Of a stretch of DNA of 14,065 nt, positions 1-8,339 are shown one piece after another. Every line of letters starts with the position of its first letter. The stretch's first letter is position 1. This DNA comes from Goniomonas avonlea (Eukaryota; Cryptophyceae; Goniomonadida; Goniomonadaceae): positions 1 through 14,065 of the forward strand of contig QUTJ01031645.1 of the NCBI GenBank assembly GCA_003573635.1. Reading direction: 5' to 3'. Made by a program: the position numbers and the translations under genes. The notes beneath the pieces were generated by a model, which saw only the letters and a list, made by a program, of their open reading frames with translations, was not told the DNA's origin and did no database searches.

Positions 1-1138
1 AAGGAGATCTTGACTGGCCGGTGTTCGCGGCGTAGTGGTCAAGTGCTTCGCCCCAGTCGGTGTCGCGCCATGAAGAACCGTCATTGCGCATGAGGAGAGG
101 TCCCGAATCGCGCGCACTAAGGATACGGCGCAAGATGGTGGCGACTGGGATACCCGAAGGGTTCCGATCGGTCGCTACCCTGGTGGTTGAGACCCGGAAG
201 CGCTGGTTCTTCTCGGAGCGAGCCTCCACTCGGATGAAGAGCGAGGAGCCGTCAGGCGTCTCGAGCTCGTAGATGGTGACGTCCGGCAAGTGGTCGGCGT
301 CGTTCTTCGCGTTGGCTTCTGTGTGGTCGACGGACACGAAGGGTATGATGGTCAGTGCAGTCCGCCGCACAAGGAAGAAGGCTGAAGCGAGAAACGCTAA
401 TACATACATACGTATTTGCCGGTTCTCGTCGTTAGCGAAGCGCTCGATATAGCTCGCGAATTGAACCGTCTGCACTGGATCCTTGCCATGAGCGCTGTTG
501 GCCAAGCCGTATTTGAACGCGATGGTCAGCGCTTCGAGCACGTCAGGATGGCTGCACGGATTGCCTTCGTCGTGAAGGAAGTAACGAAGCCAATGCTTGC
601 ACCATTTTTTGAACGCGGCGAACTCGTTCTTGATCGTCTTGTAGATCACCCAGTCCATGCGGCACAGAATGTAGTCGACCAGGAACTCGGGTGGTGGCAA
701 AGTAGGGAAGATGAGGATTGTGCAACGCTTGAAAGCCCAGGCACGAGTGTACCTGGTGGCGCGCCAATAGGCGTCGACGGATCCAGTGCGGTTCACCTCG
801 TTGTGGGCGTTGTCGGCTTGGGCGGCAGCCGCCTCGCGCCACATCTGGTAATCCTCTTCCCTGCCCGCGACCACTGTTACTGACGAGTTTGAACGCTTGG
901 TCGCGCAAGCTCCGCAACGACGAACAGGGCACAGTACAGTGCCAGACTGGCCGAGGCAGAGCCAGCAACGCGTATCCAAACAATCGACGCAGGTGATGCC
1001 TTGCTCGTCCGAGGATTTACATTGGCCGCAGACTCCGATGATGCCGTTCGCGAGATCGGGGAGCTGCTGCATCGGCACGAAGGTCAAGGTGTTGCCGTCG
1101 CGACCCGTAGAAGCTTTGTGCCGTTTCAAGGGTGTTGG
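1..1138 (-). CDS. Tyrosine recombinase of a DIRS-like retroelement (element A), C-terminus off window
   Basis: An uninterrupted frame of 379 codons enters from 1138 and leaves the window at base 1, so the C-terminus is missing. Near the N-terminus (about 1060-890) is a cysteine-rich patch with repeated C-x2-C pairs (CGQC, CVDC, CWLC, CGAC), likely zinc-binding. A helical core-binding-like domain follows (about 690-480; motifs LVDYILCRMDWV and FAAFKKWCKHWLRYF). The catalytic-domain start (about 410-1) carries a candidate box I arginine in FFLVRRTALTII and a candidate beta-hairpin lysine in SEKNQRFRV. The H-x-x-R box and the tyrosine would lie beyond the left edge. A homologous but broken copy of the core-binding region lies at 6738-6451 on the same strand. 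Known for the family: DIRS-type elements integrate circular DNA with this enzyme. The assignment rests on motif layout and homology between the two copies; the residue roles are inferred. There is no start codon in frame at 1138; a frameshift near 1095 probably separates it from its true N-terminus. Confidence 0.6.
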
Positions 1139-3090
1139 TCAAATCGATTGTCAATGGACCGAAGTAAACACCGGAGCGGTCGCCGTTGGAGTCGACCTTA
1201 CGATGGCCAATTCGTTGAACGACTGCGTAGCGCTTGTTGACTCCATAGATGAGTTCGGCGAGCCAGAAGTAGAATAGCTTGCGAAGAGTGCTACAGGAGT
1301 GAAGAGTGAGTGAAGTCGTCATCTGCTTCCGAATTGGCCAGAACCCACGGAGTGAAACAGATGGGGCAAGCGAGGGAGTTGCCATGGCACCCGAAGCATA
1401 GTGTAGACATACAGTCCGGGTCGAGACACGAAGTCATGGGGCCGGCCGTAGCCGAAGCCCTTCGGCATCGTGAGCACGGAGTAGATCCAATCGACACGAG
1501 ACAGGTTCTAGGAGCAGAAGCTGGCACCCGCCGTGGAGGTGACGTTGAGGTGTCCGAACTGCTGGAGTAGCAGTCGAGCAAATCGGCGGCTGCGAAGCCG
1601 AACCGGTGTTGCATTCAGAGCAAATCTGCATGCCGCAGAGGTCGCACGTAGTCGTCTGTTGCGCGCCAAAAAGCAAATGAGTACATGAAAGGGTGATTCT
1701 CTCTGGCCCGGTGTAGACGAATGTGTCCTCCTGGACCGCGTTGGTGATGGCGGAAGAGGCCACAACGTGAGAGTCGATCAGATCCTGCGACGAGCCGGCT
1801 GACGGGCAATCGTTCTCGTCAAACCAGTCGTTGTAGTAGGCGATCTGCTCGAGGGTCGGAGTAGGGAATTCGCGGCGTGACAGCGCGCTTTCTTGGCCGC
1901 CTTGCGCCGTGGAGAATGCTCATACATAACAATCCAAGCAAACGTTGAAGCCTGTACGGAGGCAGGCGATACATGCTTGACGGCGGCACGCGAAACAACT
2001 CCGGTATATGGCGTGGTCGCTGACTCGGACCGGGGCGCGGCAGATCTCGCACTCGGAGACACGACATTCTGCGTCCGTCGAGAAGTCCGGAAAGTTGGCC
2101 TCTGGGTCGTCGTGGCAAGTAACGCAAGCGCTAGAGCGCATATGCATACGATGTCAACGTCTGGCTGCGAGTAGTGGTTGGCCGAAACGTAGTCATTACT
2201 CGAACACGTCGTTGTAATGCGCGATATCAGACAGGGACGGTGCCGGCAGCCTGTTACGTGACAGTGGGATGCCTGGACCGCCATCTGCGGTCGAAACCAC
2301 GTGATGTAGCAGTCTATGCACACGTTGAAGCCCGCGCGGAGGCAGGCGGGGCACGCAAGTCGACGGCAGGCGAAACACCTCCGCAAGATGTTGCACGTGT
2401 CGACTCCACAGGGTGCTTGGCAGACGACACAGTCGGAGATGCGGCACTCGGCGCCGTGGAGAAGTATGGAAATTCTCCAAGGGCGTGGCAGGTAACGCAG
2501 GCGCTAGACGGCATGTGGATACGGCAGGATAGCATGCCGCAGCTCGTACACTCGTAGCGCGCTACCGTGTTGTCGATAGTGCAGTGGCGACACTTTGGCG
2601 GCCACACTCGACGTCCGCTAGCGAAACGAATTAGTGTGGATGCGATAAACATACATGTCGCACACTCCCACGGTGAAGGATGGACGGAGTGGTCCGCAAG
2701 CGGGTGAAGAACAGAGAAATGCCGAGCGCTGTAAGAGATGACGACCTCGAAGCAGCCCTTGCTTGTGCAGACCGTGTCCACGTGGGCGTCTTTCATCGCG
2801 CCTGCCGCCGCCGTCAGTACGTTCTCGTCCACCACCTCCAGTGGAAGGCGGAACCGAGGGAACAGTGTGGNGGGCGGCAAGTCAGAGGCGAAGACGGTGA
2901 ACGTGGTGCAGGCGGGACGGGACGAGAAGAGCACAGTGCGGTGGAGCCAAAATCTGGCAGCTCCTAACTGCGAGCGCAGTTGCATCTCCTCACTCATGCC
3001 AAGCCGTAGCCACAAGAGGGTCGCGGTGAAACGCTCGGAGCGTTCACGAATCAAGTGGTCCACTAGGGGAGCCAGCTTTCGAAAGTCGGG
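1139..3090 (-). pseudogene. Cysteine-rich, zinc-finger-like coding region of element A, frameshifted
   Basis: Coding signal continues upstream of the recombinase on the same strand but jumps frame several times. From 3090 to about 2465 one frame encodes a 210-residue region: a helical N-terminus (RKLAPLVDHLIRERSERF) followed by Cys pairs (CRHC, CTSCGMLSC, CVTCH). A one-base slip near 2462 breaks it. The next frame carries AECRISDCVVC, then CFACRRLACPACLRAGFNVC and IDCY. A diverged second copy follows (AECRVSECEIC, CFACRRQACIACLRTGFNVC) and then weaker Cys clusters (CDLCGMQICSEC near 1650; CLDPDCMSTLCFGC near 1420). Around 1290-1100 is a non-Cys segment (YFWLAELIYGVNKRY, VYFGPLTIDLTNTLE). The C-x2-C spacing suggests B-box, RING or treble-clef-like zinc modules, but I cannot name the family. 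Introns could explain some frame changes; the slip at 2462 looks like a one-base deletion because copy two is continuous there. One base (2871) is unknown. Confidence 0.5.
1810..2556 (-). repeat. 380-bp tandem duplication inside the Cys-rich region, two diverged copies
   Basis: Copy one occupies about 2556-2190 and copy two about 2176-1810. Anchor: the plus-strand word ACGTTGAAG with matching flanks occurs at 2322 and at 1942, an offset of 380 bp. Both copies encode the order SSACVTCH, then FST-x2-ECR, a C-x2-C pair, then CFACRR-x-AC-x2-CLR-x-GFNVC-x-DCY. Copy one has lost a base after the FST motif, whereas copy two reads through, so the copies have diverged independently. Confidence 0.7.
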
Positions 3091-3102
3091 GTTGATTCAC
3101 CA

Positions 3103-3423
3103 TCAACGGTTGCGGAGAGGCTTATTGAAGAACGAGCGTCTGATCCAGCAGCGAAGCTCGCAGGCCGCATTTGCACCTAACCCGTCAGCGAACGCTTCAG
3201 CGTGGTGGCGAATGCCAAGTTTGATCTCAAGGGCGCCTTGGAGATCATGGTGGAACGTGAAGTCCAATGAATACAGACACGTGTTGCCACACGATAAGTC
3301 ATCCGCGAGAACATTAATCCCGCCTGGGATGTGGATGGCCACGACGTTGACGCCCGGTGAGTTCGTGTACTCGAGAACCTTCGCACAGTCCTTGATCGTA
3401 ACGATTGCACCCAAAGGTTCTAA
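3103..3423 (-). pseudogene. RNase H C-terminal fragment of a DIRS-like retroelement (element A)
   Basis: The frame carries VNVVAIHIPGGINVLADDLS, which matches the last RNase H block of DIRS-type polymerases (H-x-P-G-x2-N-x2-AD-x-LS). The same block on the plus strand at about 5735-5790 reads VIAVHIPGRINTLADTLSR. About 60 further residues follow to a stop at 3103. The first RNase H acidic residues and the whole reverse transcriptase are absent upstream (3424 onward is non-coding), so this is a 5'-truncated remnant. It lies in the same orientation as, and immediately upstream of, the Cys-rich and recombinase frames, which suggests an RT/RNase H then recombinase order for element A. The fragment is too short to be functional. 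Confidence 0.65.
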
Positions 3424-3900
3424 TGCATTTGCTGCTGTGTGATCTCGTCGCTCGTGTGTGATCTGACGTTTTTCGTCCCTTGTTTTCTCTGCTTTGCTGA
3501 GTTTTGATTTCGCTTTGTCTCCTTCGTTGCCTCACCCTCACTTTGTTTGTGCTTATTGCCAATTTCTCGCACTGCTGTACCATGGGGGGAAGCAACAGTG
3601 AACGACTCAGATCGTTCAAACTGTAACCACACTAATACCCAACCATGGGGGTTCGGTGCTAAGCTTGGTGAAAGATAAAGTAAGATTCACATATGGGTCA
3701 CACGCCATTAACCGTCGCCAATCGATAGTTACATGTTAACCTCTGAATGTTATCGTTCACATTAACCACCTATCGGTGCATTAATGAGATCTATCAATAT
3801 ATATAGAGAGATGTATCTCCCATATCTTCCAAATCTTACCATATCTATCACTAGAAGCAGCCCTACTTGAATTAGTATGGTCCCACCTTATCCAATCTGA
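3424..3900. other. No gene seen; possible 5' leader of element A
   Basis: The stretch has no credible coding frame. From about 3425 to 3570 the plus strand is T/C-rich (purine-rich on the element's coding strand) and holds a short duplicate of TGTGTGATCT near 3435-3465. From 3650 to 3790 come short partly repeated words (for example TTACATGTTAACC and TTCACATTAACCACC). It might include the upstream end of element A, but no terminal repeat could be paired with a partner in the window. Confidence 0.3.
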
Positions 3901-3904
3901 AACG

Positions 3905-3978
3905 ATATATATATATATATCTATATCTATATATATAGATACATACATACATATATCTATATATATAGATAGATAGAT
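3905..3978. repeat. TA / TATC / GATA microsatellite
   Basis: Runs of TA interrupted by TCTA, CATA and GATA words, forming several short self-complementary stretches. The same AT/GA-type pockets recur near 4480-4505, 8735-8835, 9160-9215, 9895-9925, 10120-10170 and 10495-10540. Confidence 0.85.
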
Positions 3979-3985
3979 CTAGCAC

Positions 3986-4083
3986 ATTTTTATGACACAA
4001 TATCTATCTATCAAGAAATAGATATCTATCAATATATATAGAGAGAAATATATATATATATATATATATTGTGTCATAAAAAT
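3986..4083. repeat. 98-bp element with 18-bp perfect inverted repeats around an AT microsatellite
   Basis: The left arm ATTTTTATGACACAATAT (3986-4003) is exactly reverse-complemented at 4066-4083. The interior is GATA and TA simple repeat. The flanks (GCAC on the left; TTGC, read as GCAA on the opposite strand, on the right) are also nearly matched. This could be a tiny foldback or MITE-like element, or a cruciform-prone palindrome grown by microsatellite expansion. No coding content. Confidence 0.75.
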
Positions 4084-4126
4084 TGCTATATATTGCTATA
4101 TCTTATCGAGAGAGCGAGAGATATAG

Positions 4127-4384
4127 ATGGATAGACAATCTATCATTCTCCACAGCGGAGTTGGTTTAACCTCTGTGGATAACGTCGGTCTACTCTTAGT
4201 GCATACCGATATTTCGAGGCAAGAGGACGGTCCCCACATGCTGCATGTTAGCAGTGGTCGTCCCAGCCCGAACAGAGATTTCGTCAAAACCGTTCCCGTG
4301 CTGCTCACAGATAAAACCGTGAACAGACGTGAGGCTAGGAAACTCATAGACCCTGCAGGACATGTGTTAGATATCCAATTATAG
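4127..4384 (+). other. Unidentified segment open on both strands
   Basis: About 250 bp of balanced composition is embedded in AT/GA simple repeats. The plus frame is 85 codons starting with ATG (core motifs VGLTSVDNVGLLLVHTDIS and TVNRREARKLIDPAGHVLD). The antisense strand is open over the same stretch for 103 codons (4407-4096). I recognise neither product. Sequence complexity is much higher than in the flanks, so this is probably a fragment of a dispersed repeat or an old gene piece. Which strand, if either, ever coded is undecided. Confidence 0.3.
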
Positions 4385-4509
4385 ATGTGAGCAAAACAAA
4401 TATGCATGTGGCTATTTCTATTAGATCAATAACTTCTCTAGATCTAGAGCTTGAGCTTTAGGTATAGTTCTATCTCTCTCTATACATCTCGATAGAGAGA
4501 GAGCCAGAC

Positions 4510-4869
4510 AAGAGATTGTCAGGGTGATGAGTCGAGTGCGGCTCGCGCGCACAAATCATCCCAAAGTTACAAGCTAAGTTTGGTCGACTAGGCGAGCCGC
4601 TATCAAAGTCAATATGGCTCACCAATGGCCGAGAAACGTAGCCAGTAAGCTAGGGAGAGGTTTTGAATAGGAGCATCACTAAAATGAGCAGCGGAGCATT
4701 AACGATATTATCCCTAACCAGACCGACTTGTTGCCGTTGCGACCAAGTACAGCCATGCTTTCGGCTGTGTGCTTCGTTGCAAATAATGATGTGATCCTTG
4801 ATATATTATGCAACATGCTGTCGGCTGTACCCCTATGATTCAGATGTTATGATCCATTCGGCAGCCCTG
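4510..4869. other. No gene seen between the repeat block and element B
   Basis: The stretch has ordinary composition and no frame with recognisable motifs. The left boundary of element B is not marked by any repeat that I can pair. Confidence 0.3.
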
Positions 4870-5899
4870 ACAGCGCTGCACAGGATTCAACCTGGATATG
4901 GTCATCGACCCTGTGAAGGACCTCGCGTCCATCCCAAGAAGATGGATAGTGCGCTGCGTCAAGCAGCGGAGCTGTTGGTGGAAGCGGCAGCTAACACCGG
5001 CCAGGTCGACGCTCAGCGCTGTGCAAAGGTCGGTAGGCTCAATTACATGGCGGCTTACACACACAAGGGTCGGCCCCACATCTCCGATTTCATCCGGTCC
5101 TTGTACGCACCAGATGAACTGACCTGAACGAAAACGGCACCGATTGCGAGGTTCTCTCGGCAATCCGTTCGCGGCAGTCCAGGTGAATCCGACGCTCAAG
5201 TTGTGGGTGAAGGGGTCCAAGGTCCTCCTCAGACACGGAGCAATCGCCGCTTGCCATTGGTGGATCAAGAACGGTCGAGACCAGAACGGAGTCTGAATGT
5301 ACCTACCGAATGTGCACAAAGGGATCTGGCGTCCACATCGGTTCAGGCTCGACTTCGACGGCTTGGACCAAGAGCACAAGTACATCAACGGCACGTCTCG
5401 AGGTTGGACCCGTTCGGGCCTACCAGTCCTCACGTCTGACGGCCCGGGCGGCGGTCTGGGTGGGTGGTTCGATACGGAAAGCTACTCGGTGCACTTCATG
5501 CCCGAGCTGGTCACGCACTTAGACGCAACGTCCCACATCGGAGCTTGGGAGCTCATGCTACTCCAACGCGTCGGCCTGTCGCTTTCGCCGCAACCGGGCC
5601 AAGACGGCCGAGTGGTCATGCGAATCGACAACACCCAGGCCGTCGCCGCGATCAACAAAGGCTACAGCCCGAGGGAAGAGATCGACGCCATAGCGAAGCA
5701 ATTCACGAAGCTGGCGTTCGACCTGCACCTCGACGTGATTGCAGTCCACATCCCAGGCAGGATCAACACGCTCGCAGACACTTTGTCGCGCGTCGAGTGC
5801 CGAGCCGACGACAGCAGACTACGTCTTCAACGTCGATATTCGGGCAAGAGTTTGAGCACACCTTCAATGCCGAGGCGCTCCCGCGGGAACTTGGTGTAG
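4870..5899 (+). pseudogene. Degenerate RT connection and RNase H of a DIRS-like element (element B)
   Basis: Coding similarity is continuous but split over frames. At 4884-4945 a frame carries NLDMVIDPVKDLASIP, the region just after the reverse-transcriptase palm in these polymerases. It shifts to a second frame (4942-5127) with VGRLNYMAAYTHKGRPHIS and FIRSLYAPDEL, then hits TGA at 5125-5127. A further shift (about 5128-5285) gives NPTLKLWVKGSKVLL, ending in another stop. From 5297 to about 5810 the RNase H is in one frame. Its candidate catalytic residues are visible: D in LTSDGPGG (about 5431), E in GAWELMLL (about 5550), D in MRIDNTQA (about 5625), and the terminal HIPGRINTLADTLSR (5747-5791). 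The polymerase palm with its YxDD-type motif is missing. The RNase H block looks complete, but at least two stops or shifts upstream make this a pseudogene. Confidence 0.75.
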
Positions 5900-7133
5900 C
5901 CTGCCAGCTGCATGAAGGTGTAGAGGTGCTCCAGGCACCTGGACCAATCCGCGTTTGTGTAGAGGGGTGCAGATCAGGAAACCTGGGACACCTCAACCTG
6001 TCGTGGAGAAGGGGATGCCAGTCGCGTTCTCGTCCGACACGTAGCGGTAGGTCCAGATGTTGGCCTTCTGGTTTTTCTCGTGCATGCCCGTGCAGACATA
6101 GGGCTGCTCGTAGCAGTAGCCGAAGGTTACCGACCCGTCGGCGTTGGGCACACTGGCCGCGCGCATTCCTGGCCAATGAACTAACAATGCAGCCTTGCGT
6201 CGTAGCATTGTGCACGTGCAGCGCCACCACCAACAACACCAGCCCCTGCCCCAACACCAGCAGCCCCACTGCTGTCAACGGCCCCACCAGCAGCACCACC
6301 AACACCAGCAGCACCACTCCACTCAAGAGACGCACGAGCAGCAACAGTAGCAGCGGCTGCCACGGCATTCACACCCCCTCCACGCTGAGCCACGACATGG
6401 TCTGCACTGCCACTGCCACTGCCCCCACCGTGAGCACTCGTCACACCCCCTCAGACCAGGATCGCCATCAGGAAACTCTGGTCGCGCTTCACGCCGTGCT
6501 CCTCGGCGTACGCGAGGGTCGCTCGGACTTTGGGGTCTGTGCAGTGGTTCTCGCCGTCGAAGAACTGGATCCAGATGTCGCACCAGAAGCGGATCGCGAA
6601 GATCTCGTATGCAGTCGTCTCCTTGGTGATGAAGTCCATGCGTGAGAGGATGTAGTGGGTGAGCAGGGGAACGGTGGGCATGGTGGGGCACACCCACACT
6701 CCGACCTCCTGGTGGGCCCACATGCGAAACTGGCGCACACGCAGGAAGCAGTTTTCGGCGGTAGCCTCGGAGCTTGACTTCGAACTGGGCGCTCATATCG
6801 GCGGCGCATCGCTGAACAAACTTGTCGAAGAGGGCCTCATCGCCGGGGACCACCGTGAGTCCGTAAGTGACGAACTCCTCGCGACACGCTGCGCACTTGC
6901 GGACACTTGACTGTAGAGTGGATGGTCTTCGCTTTACGCTCGATCATCCGATTGTTCCATGGGGCGGTCTCCTGTGGCCAAAGCGCCCGCTTCGCCTTGC
7001 ACTCGTTCTTGAGCTTGGCCGCTTCGAGCCTGGCTTTTTCGGTCTGCATGGCCTCGAAACCCGGCGGGGATGGGCGCGGCGCGAATGCGGGCAGGAGGTG
7101 ATCGCTGTCCTCCATGTCAGAGTCGCAGGCCAA
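5900..7133 (-). pseudogene. Degenerate tyrosine recombinase of element B
   Basis: The frame from 7133 gives a charged, probably helical N-terminus (FEAMQTEKARLEAAKLKNE) and ends in KCPQ. After a shift near 6890 come KCAACREEF and DEALFDKFVQRCAADM. After another shift near 6770 comes the core-binding-like region VRQFRMWAHQEVGVWV, LLTHYILSRMDFITKE and FWCDIWIQFF, ending at a stop near 6449. This aligns with element A (DYILCRMDWV, FKKWCKHWLRYF, then a conserved D-P or H-P-D stretch). About 6440-6200 is low-complexity CAG/CAC-type sequence where the box I arginine would be expected. Homology resumes at about 6170-6000 (GSVTFGYCYEQPYVCTGMH, then EKNQK and a GIP motif matching element A's EKNQR and GIP). 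The frame changes and the missing segment indicate a dead copy. It is convergent with the RNase H ending near 5849. Confidence 0.65.
6205..6440. repeat. Low-complexity CAG/CAC/AAC-rich tract inside the element B recombinase
   Basis: The plus strand is a degenerate mix of CACCAN, CAGCAN and AACACC trinucleotides. On the recombinase strand it would read as a glycine/alanine-rich stretch. It interrupts the homology with element A exactly between the core-binding-like part and the EKNQ region, so it is either an expansion or an insertion. Confidence 0.7.
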
Positions 7134-7490
7134 CCAACGACGATGCTCTTCGGCCTTGGCCGCGGCGTTGTCGTGGATGGGCTTGTCTGGCTCACACGCG
7201 GAGCACTGTCGAGCGGCCCGGGCACGAAGAGCGCTGGAGCGGCGGAGTCACACCGAGTCGTCCAACGAGGAGCTCCCGGTGCCGGGCAGTCGTCGAGCAG
7301 CCCTCGAGCAGTCGTCGCAGTTGCCGATTGCAAGAGGATGCGGCCGCCCCCCGACGAGGTCACTGCCCCCTCCTGCAGGCGCGCGCCCCATCAGTGAGTT
7401 CTTCAAGCGACCCGAGACCCCGCAGTTCGCGTTGAGGACACCCCCCGGCTTGGTCGGAAAGCGCCCTCACTGGATGTGGTCCAAGTGAAG
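7134..7490. other. GC-rich stretch upstream of the element B recombinase; coding status unclear
   Basis: The plus strand is open from 7114 to 7488 and its C-terminal third looks protein-like (LPIARGCGRPPTRS, ARPISEFFKRPETPQF, terminal PHWMWSK). The start of that frame overlaps the recombinase N-terminus on the other strand, where it is only a shadow. If the tail is real, it belongs to a different, truncated plus-strand gene. Confidence 0.2.
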
Positions 7491-7950
7491 CGCGACAGCG
7501 GGCCCATCCCACCGGGGCGGCGAGGAGCGCGGTTATCCCACCGCGCGGCCTTCCTTGCCTAGTGCCTCGGCTGTATCGAGCTTGCGAGCGCTAGCACGGC
7601 TAGTACGCGCGCAGGCTCGCCGGCAGCACGGTGTTTCGCACCGAATTGAGACGGGGCTTCGCAGCCCAACGTCCCGCCCAAGTTACGACCCCAGCGTGGT
7701 TGGCCACCCGCTGGCATGACTCTCCCGCATGGACGGATCTGGCCCTAGTTTAGTCGCAAACTTCGTCATTCCGCATCGGCTGAGAGGCCTTTACTAAACA
7801 GTGTCAATTGCGCAAACTCATGTCTATCCCTTGTCTCTCGCCTGCTTGCTTGATTGCTGCGTGCCGCCTTGTGTCTGTTTGCTCCTGTCTTGCTAATAGT
7901 GTCGTGTGTAAGGGGGGTCACTAACCATCAGCGATAACATGGGGTTTTAG
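7491..7950. other. No gene seen
   Basis: No long frame with recognisable content was found. From about 7810 to 7905 the plus strand is T/C-rich, similar in character to 3425-3570 upstream of element A, which may mark leader sequence of the minus-strand element. No terminal repeat was paired. Confidence 0.3.
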
Positions 7951-8145
7951 TGGGGATCATTATCTCCAAATGATTAGAGTTGGATAGTTCACTTAGGATC
8001 GTGAATAACGACAAGAGTAAGTCATCCATTCAGAAAGACGCTCACGATTGTGACTTGCGATATGACTGAGCTATCCTATTCGGATAGACCATTACGATTG
8101 TCGTCCACGATAGTACCCTAAGTTATCCAATCCTAGTCTCGCCCC
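7951..8145. repeat. Imperfect foldback (inverted repeat) of about 195 bp
   Basis: The left arm (7951-8014) and the right arm (8096-8145) are imperfect reverse complements. On the left GTTGGATAGTTCACTTAGG is followed by ATCGTG and CGACAA; the reverse complement of the right arm reads ATTGGATAACTTAGGG, ATCGTG and CGACAA in the same order. The interior holds smaller palindromes, including TATCC-TATTC-GGATA near 8072-8086. It is consistent with a small non-autonomous foldback or MITE-like element, or a structured retroelement end. No target duplication was recognised. Confidence 0.55.
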
Positions 8146-8339
8146 GTGGAGCAGGTGGTGTGAAGTCCCCTTACCCATTCCAACACTTTAGCTATTGACT
8201 CTATATATCCAATTATCTAATGAAGAAGCTCACCATTTATGGTGGGAAACAGGAATGTGGTTCGGACTCTCGACCCAGTTGTGCAATGCAAAGTTTCCTG
8301 TAGACAGTGTCAAGTTGTCTCACATTTTTATGATGTTTG
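8146..8339. other. No gene seen
   Basis: No motif-bearing frame. It contains one small perfect hairpin (CACCAT-TT-ATGGTG near 8231-8244). Confidence 0.3.

Noticed and set aside
60-272. Plus-strand open frame at the left edge
   Set aside because: It is antisense to the continuous recombinase frame, whose motifs match a second copy in the window.
416-883. 155-codon plus-strand frame
   Set aside because: Shadow of the recombinase core-binding region on the minus strand; no motif of its own.
2738-3442. 234-codon plus-strand frame
   Set aside because: It runs antisense to both the Cys-rich N-terminus and the RNase H fragment, which carry recognisable motifs.
6181-6444. Gly/Ala-rich minus-strand frame
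   Set aside because: Produced by the trinucleotide low-complexity tract rather than by a conserved protein.
5464-6645. 393-codon plus-strand frame, the longest in the window
   Set aside because: It overlaps RNase H in another frame, then the antisense of the recombinase, and is compositionally biased by the CAG/CAC tract; no domain is recognisable.
7951-8145. Long terminal repeat pair of the retroelements
   Set aside because: I could not pair this segment with a direct or inverted partner near 3424-3900 or 4510-4870.
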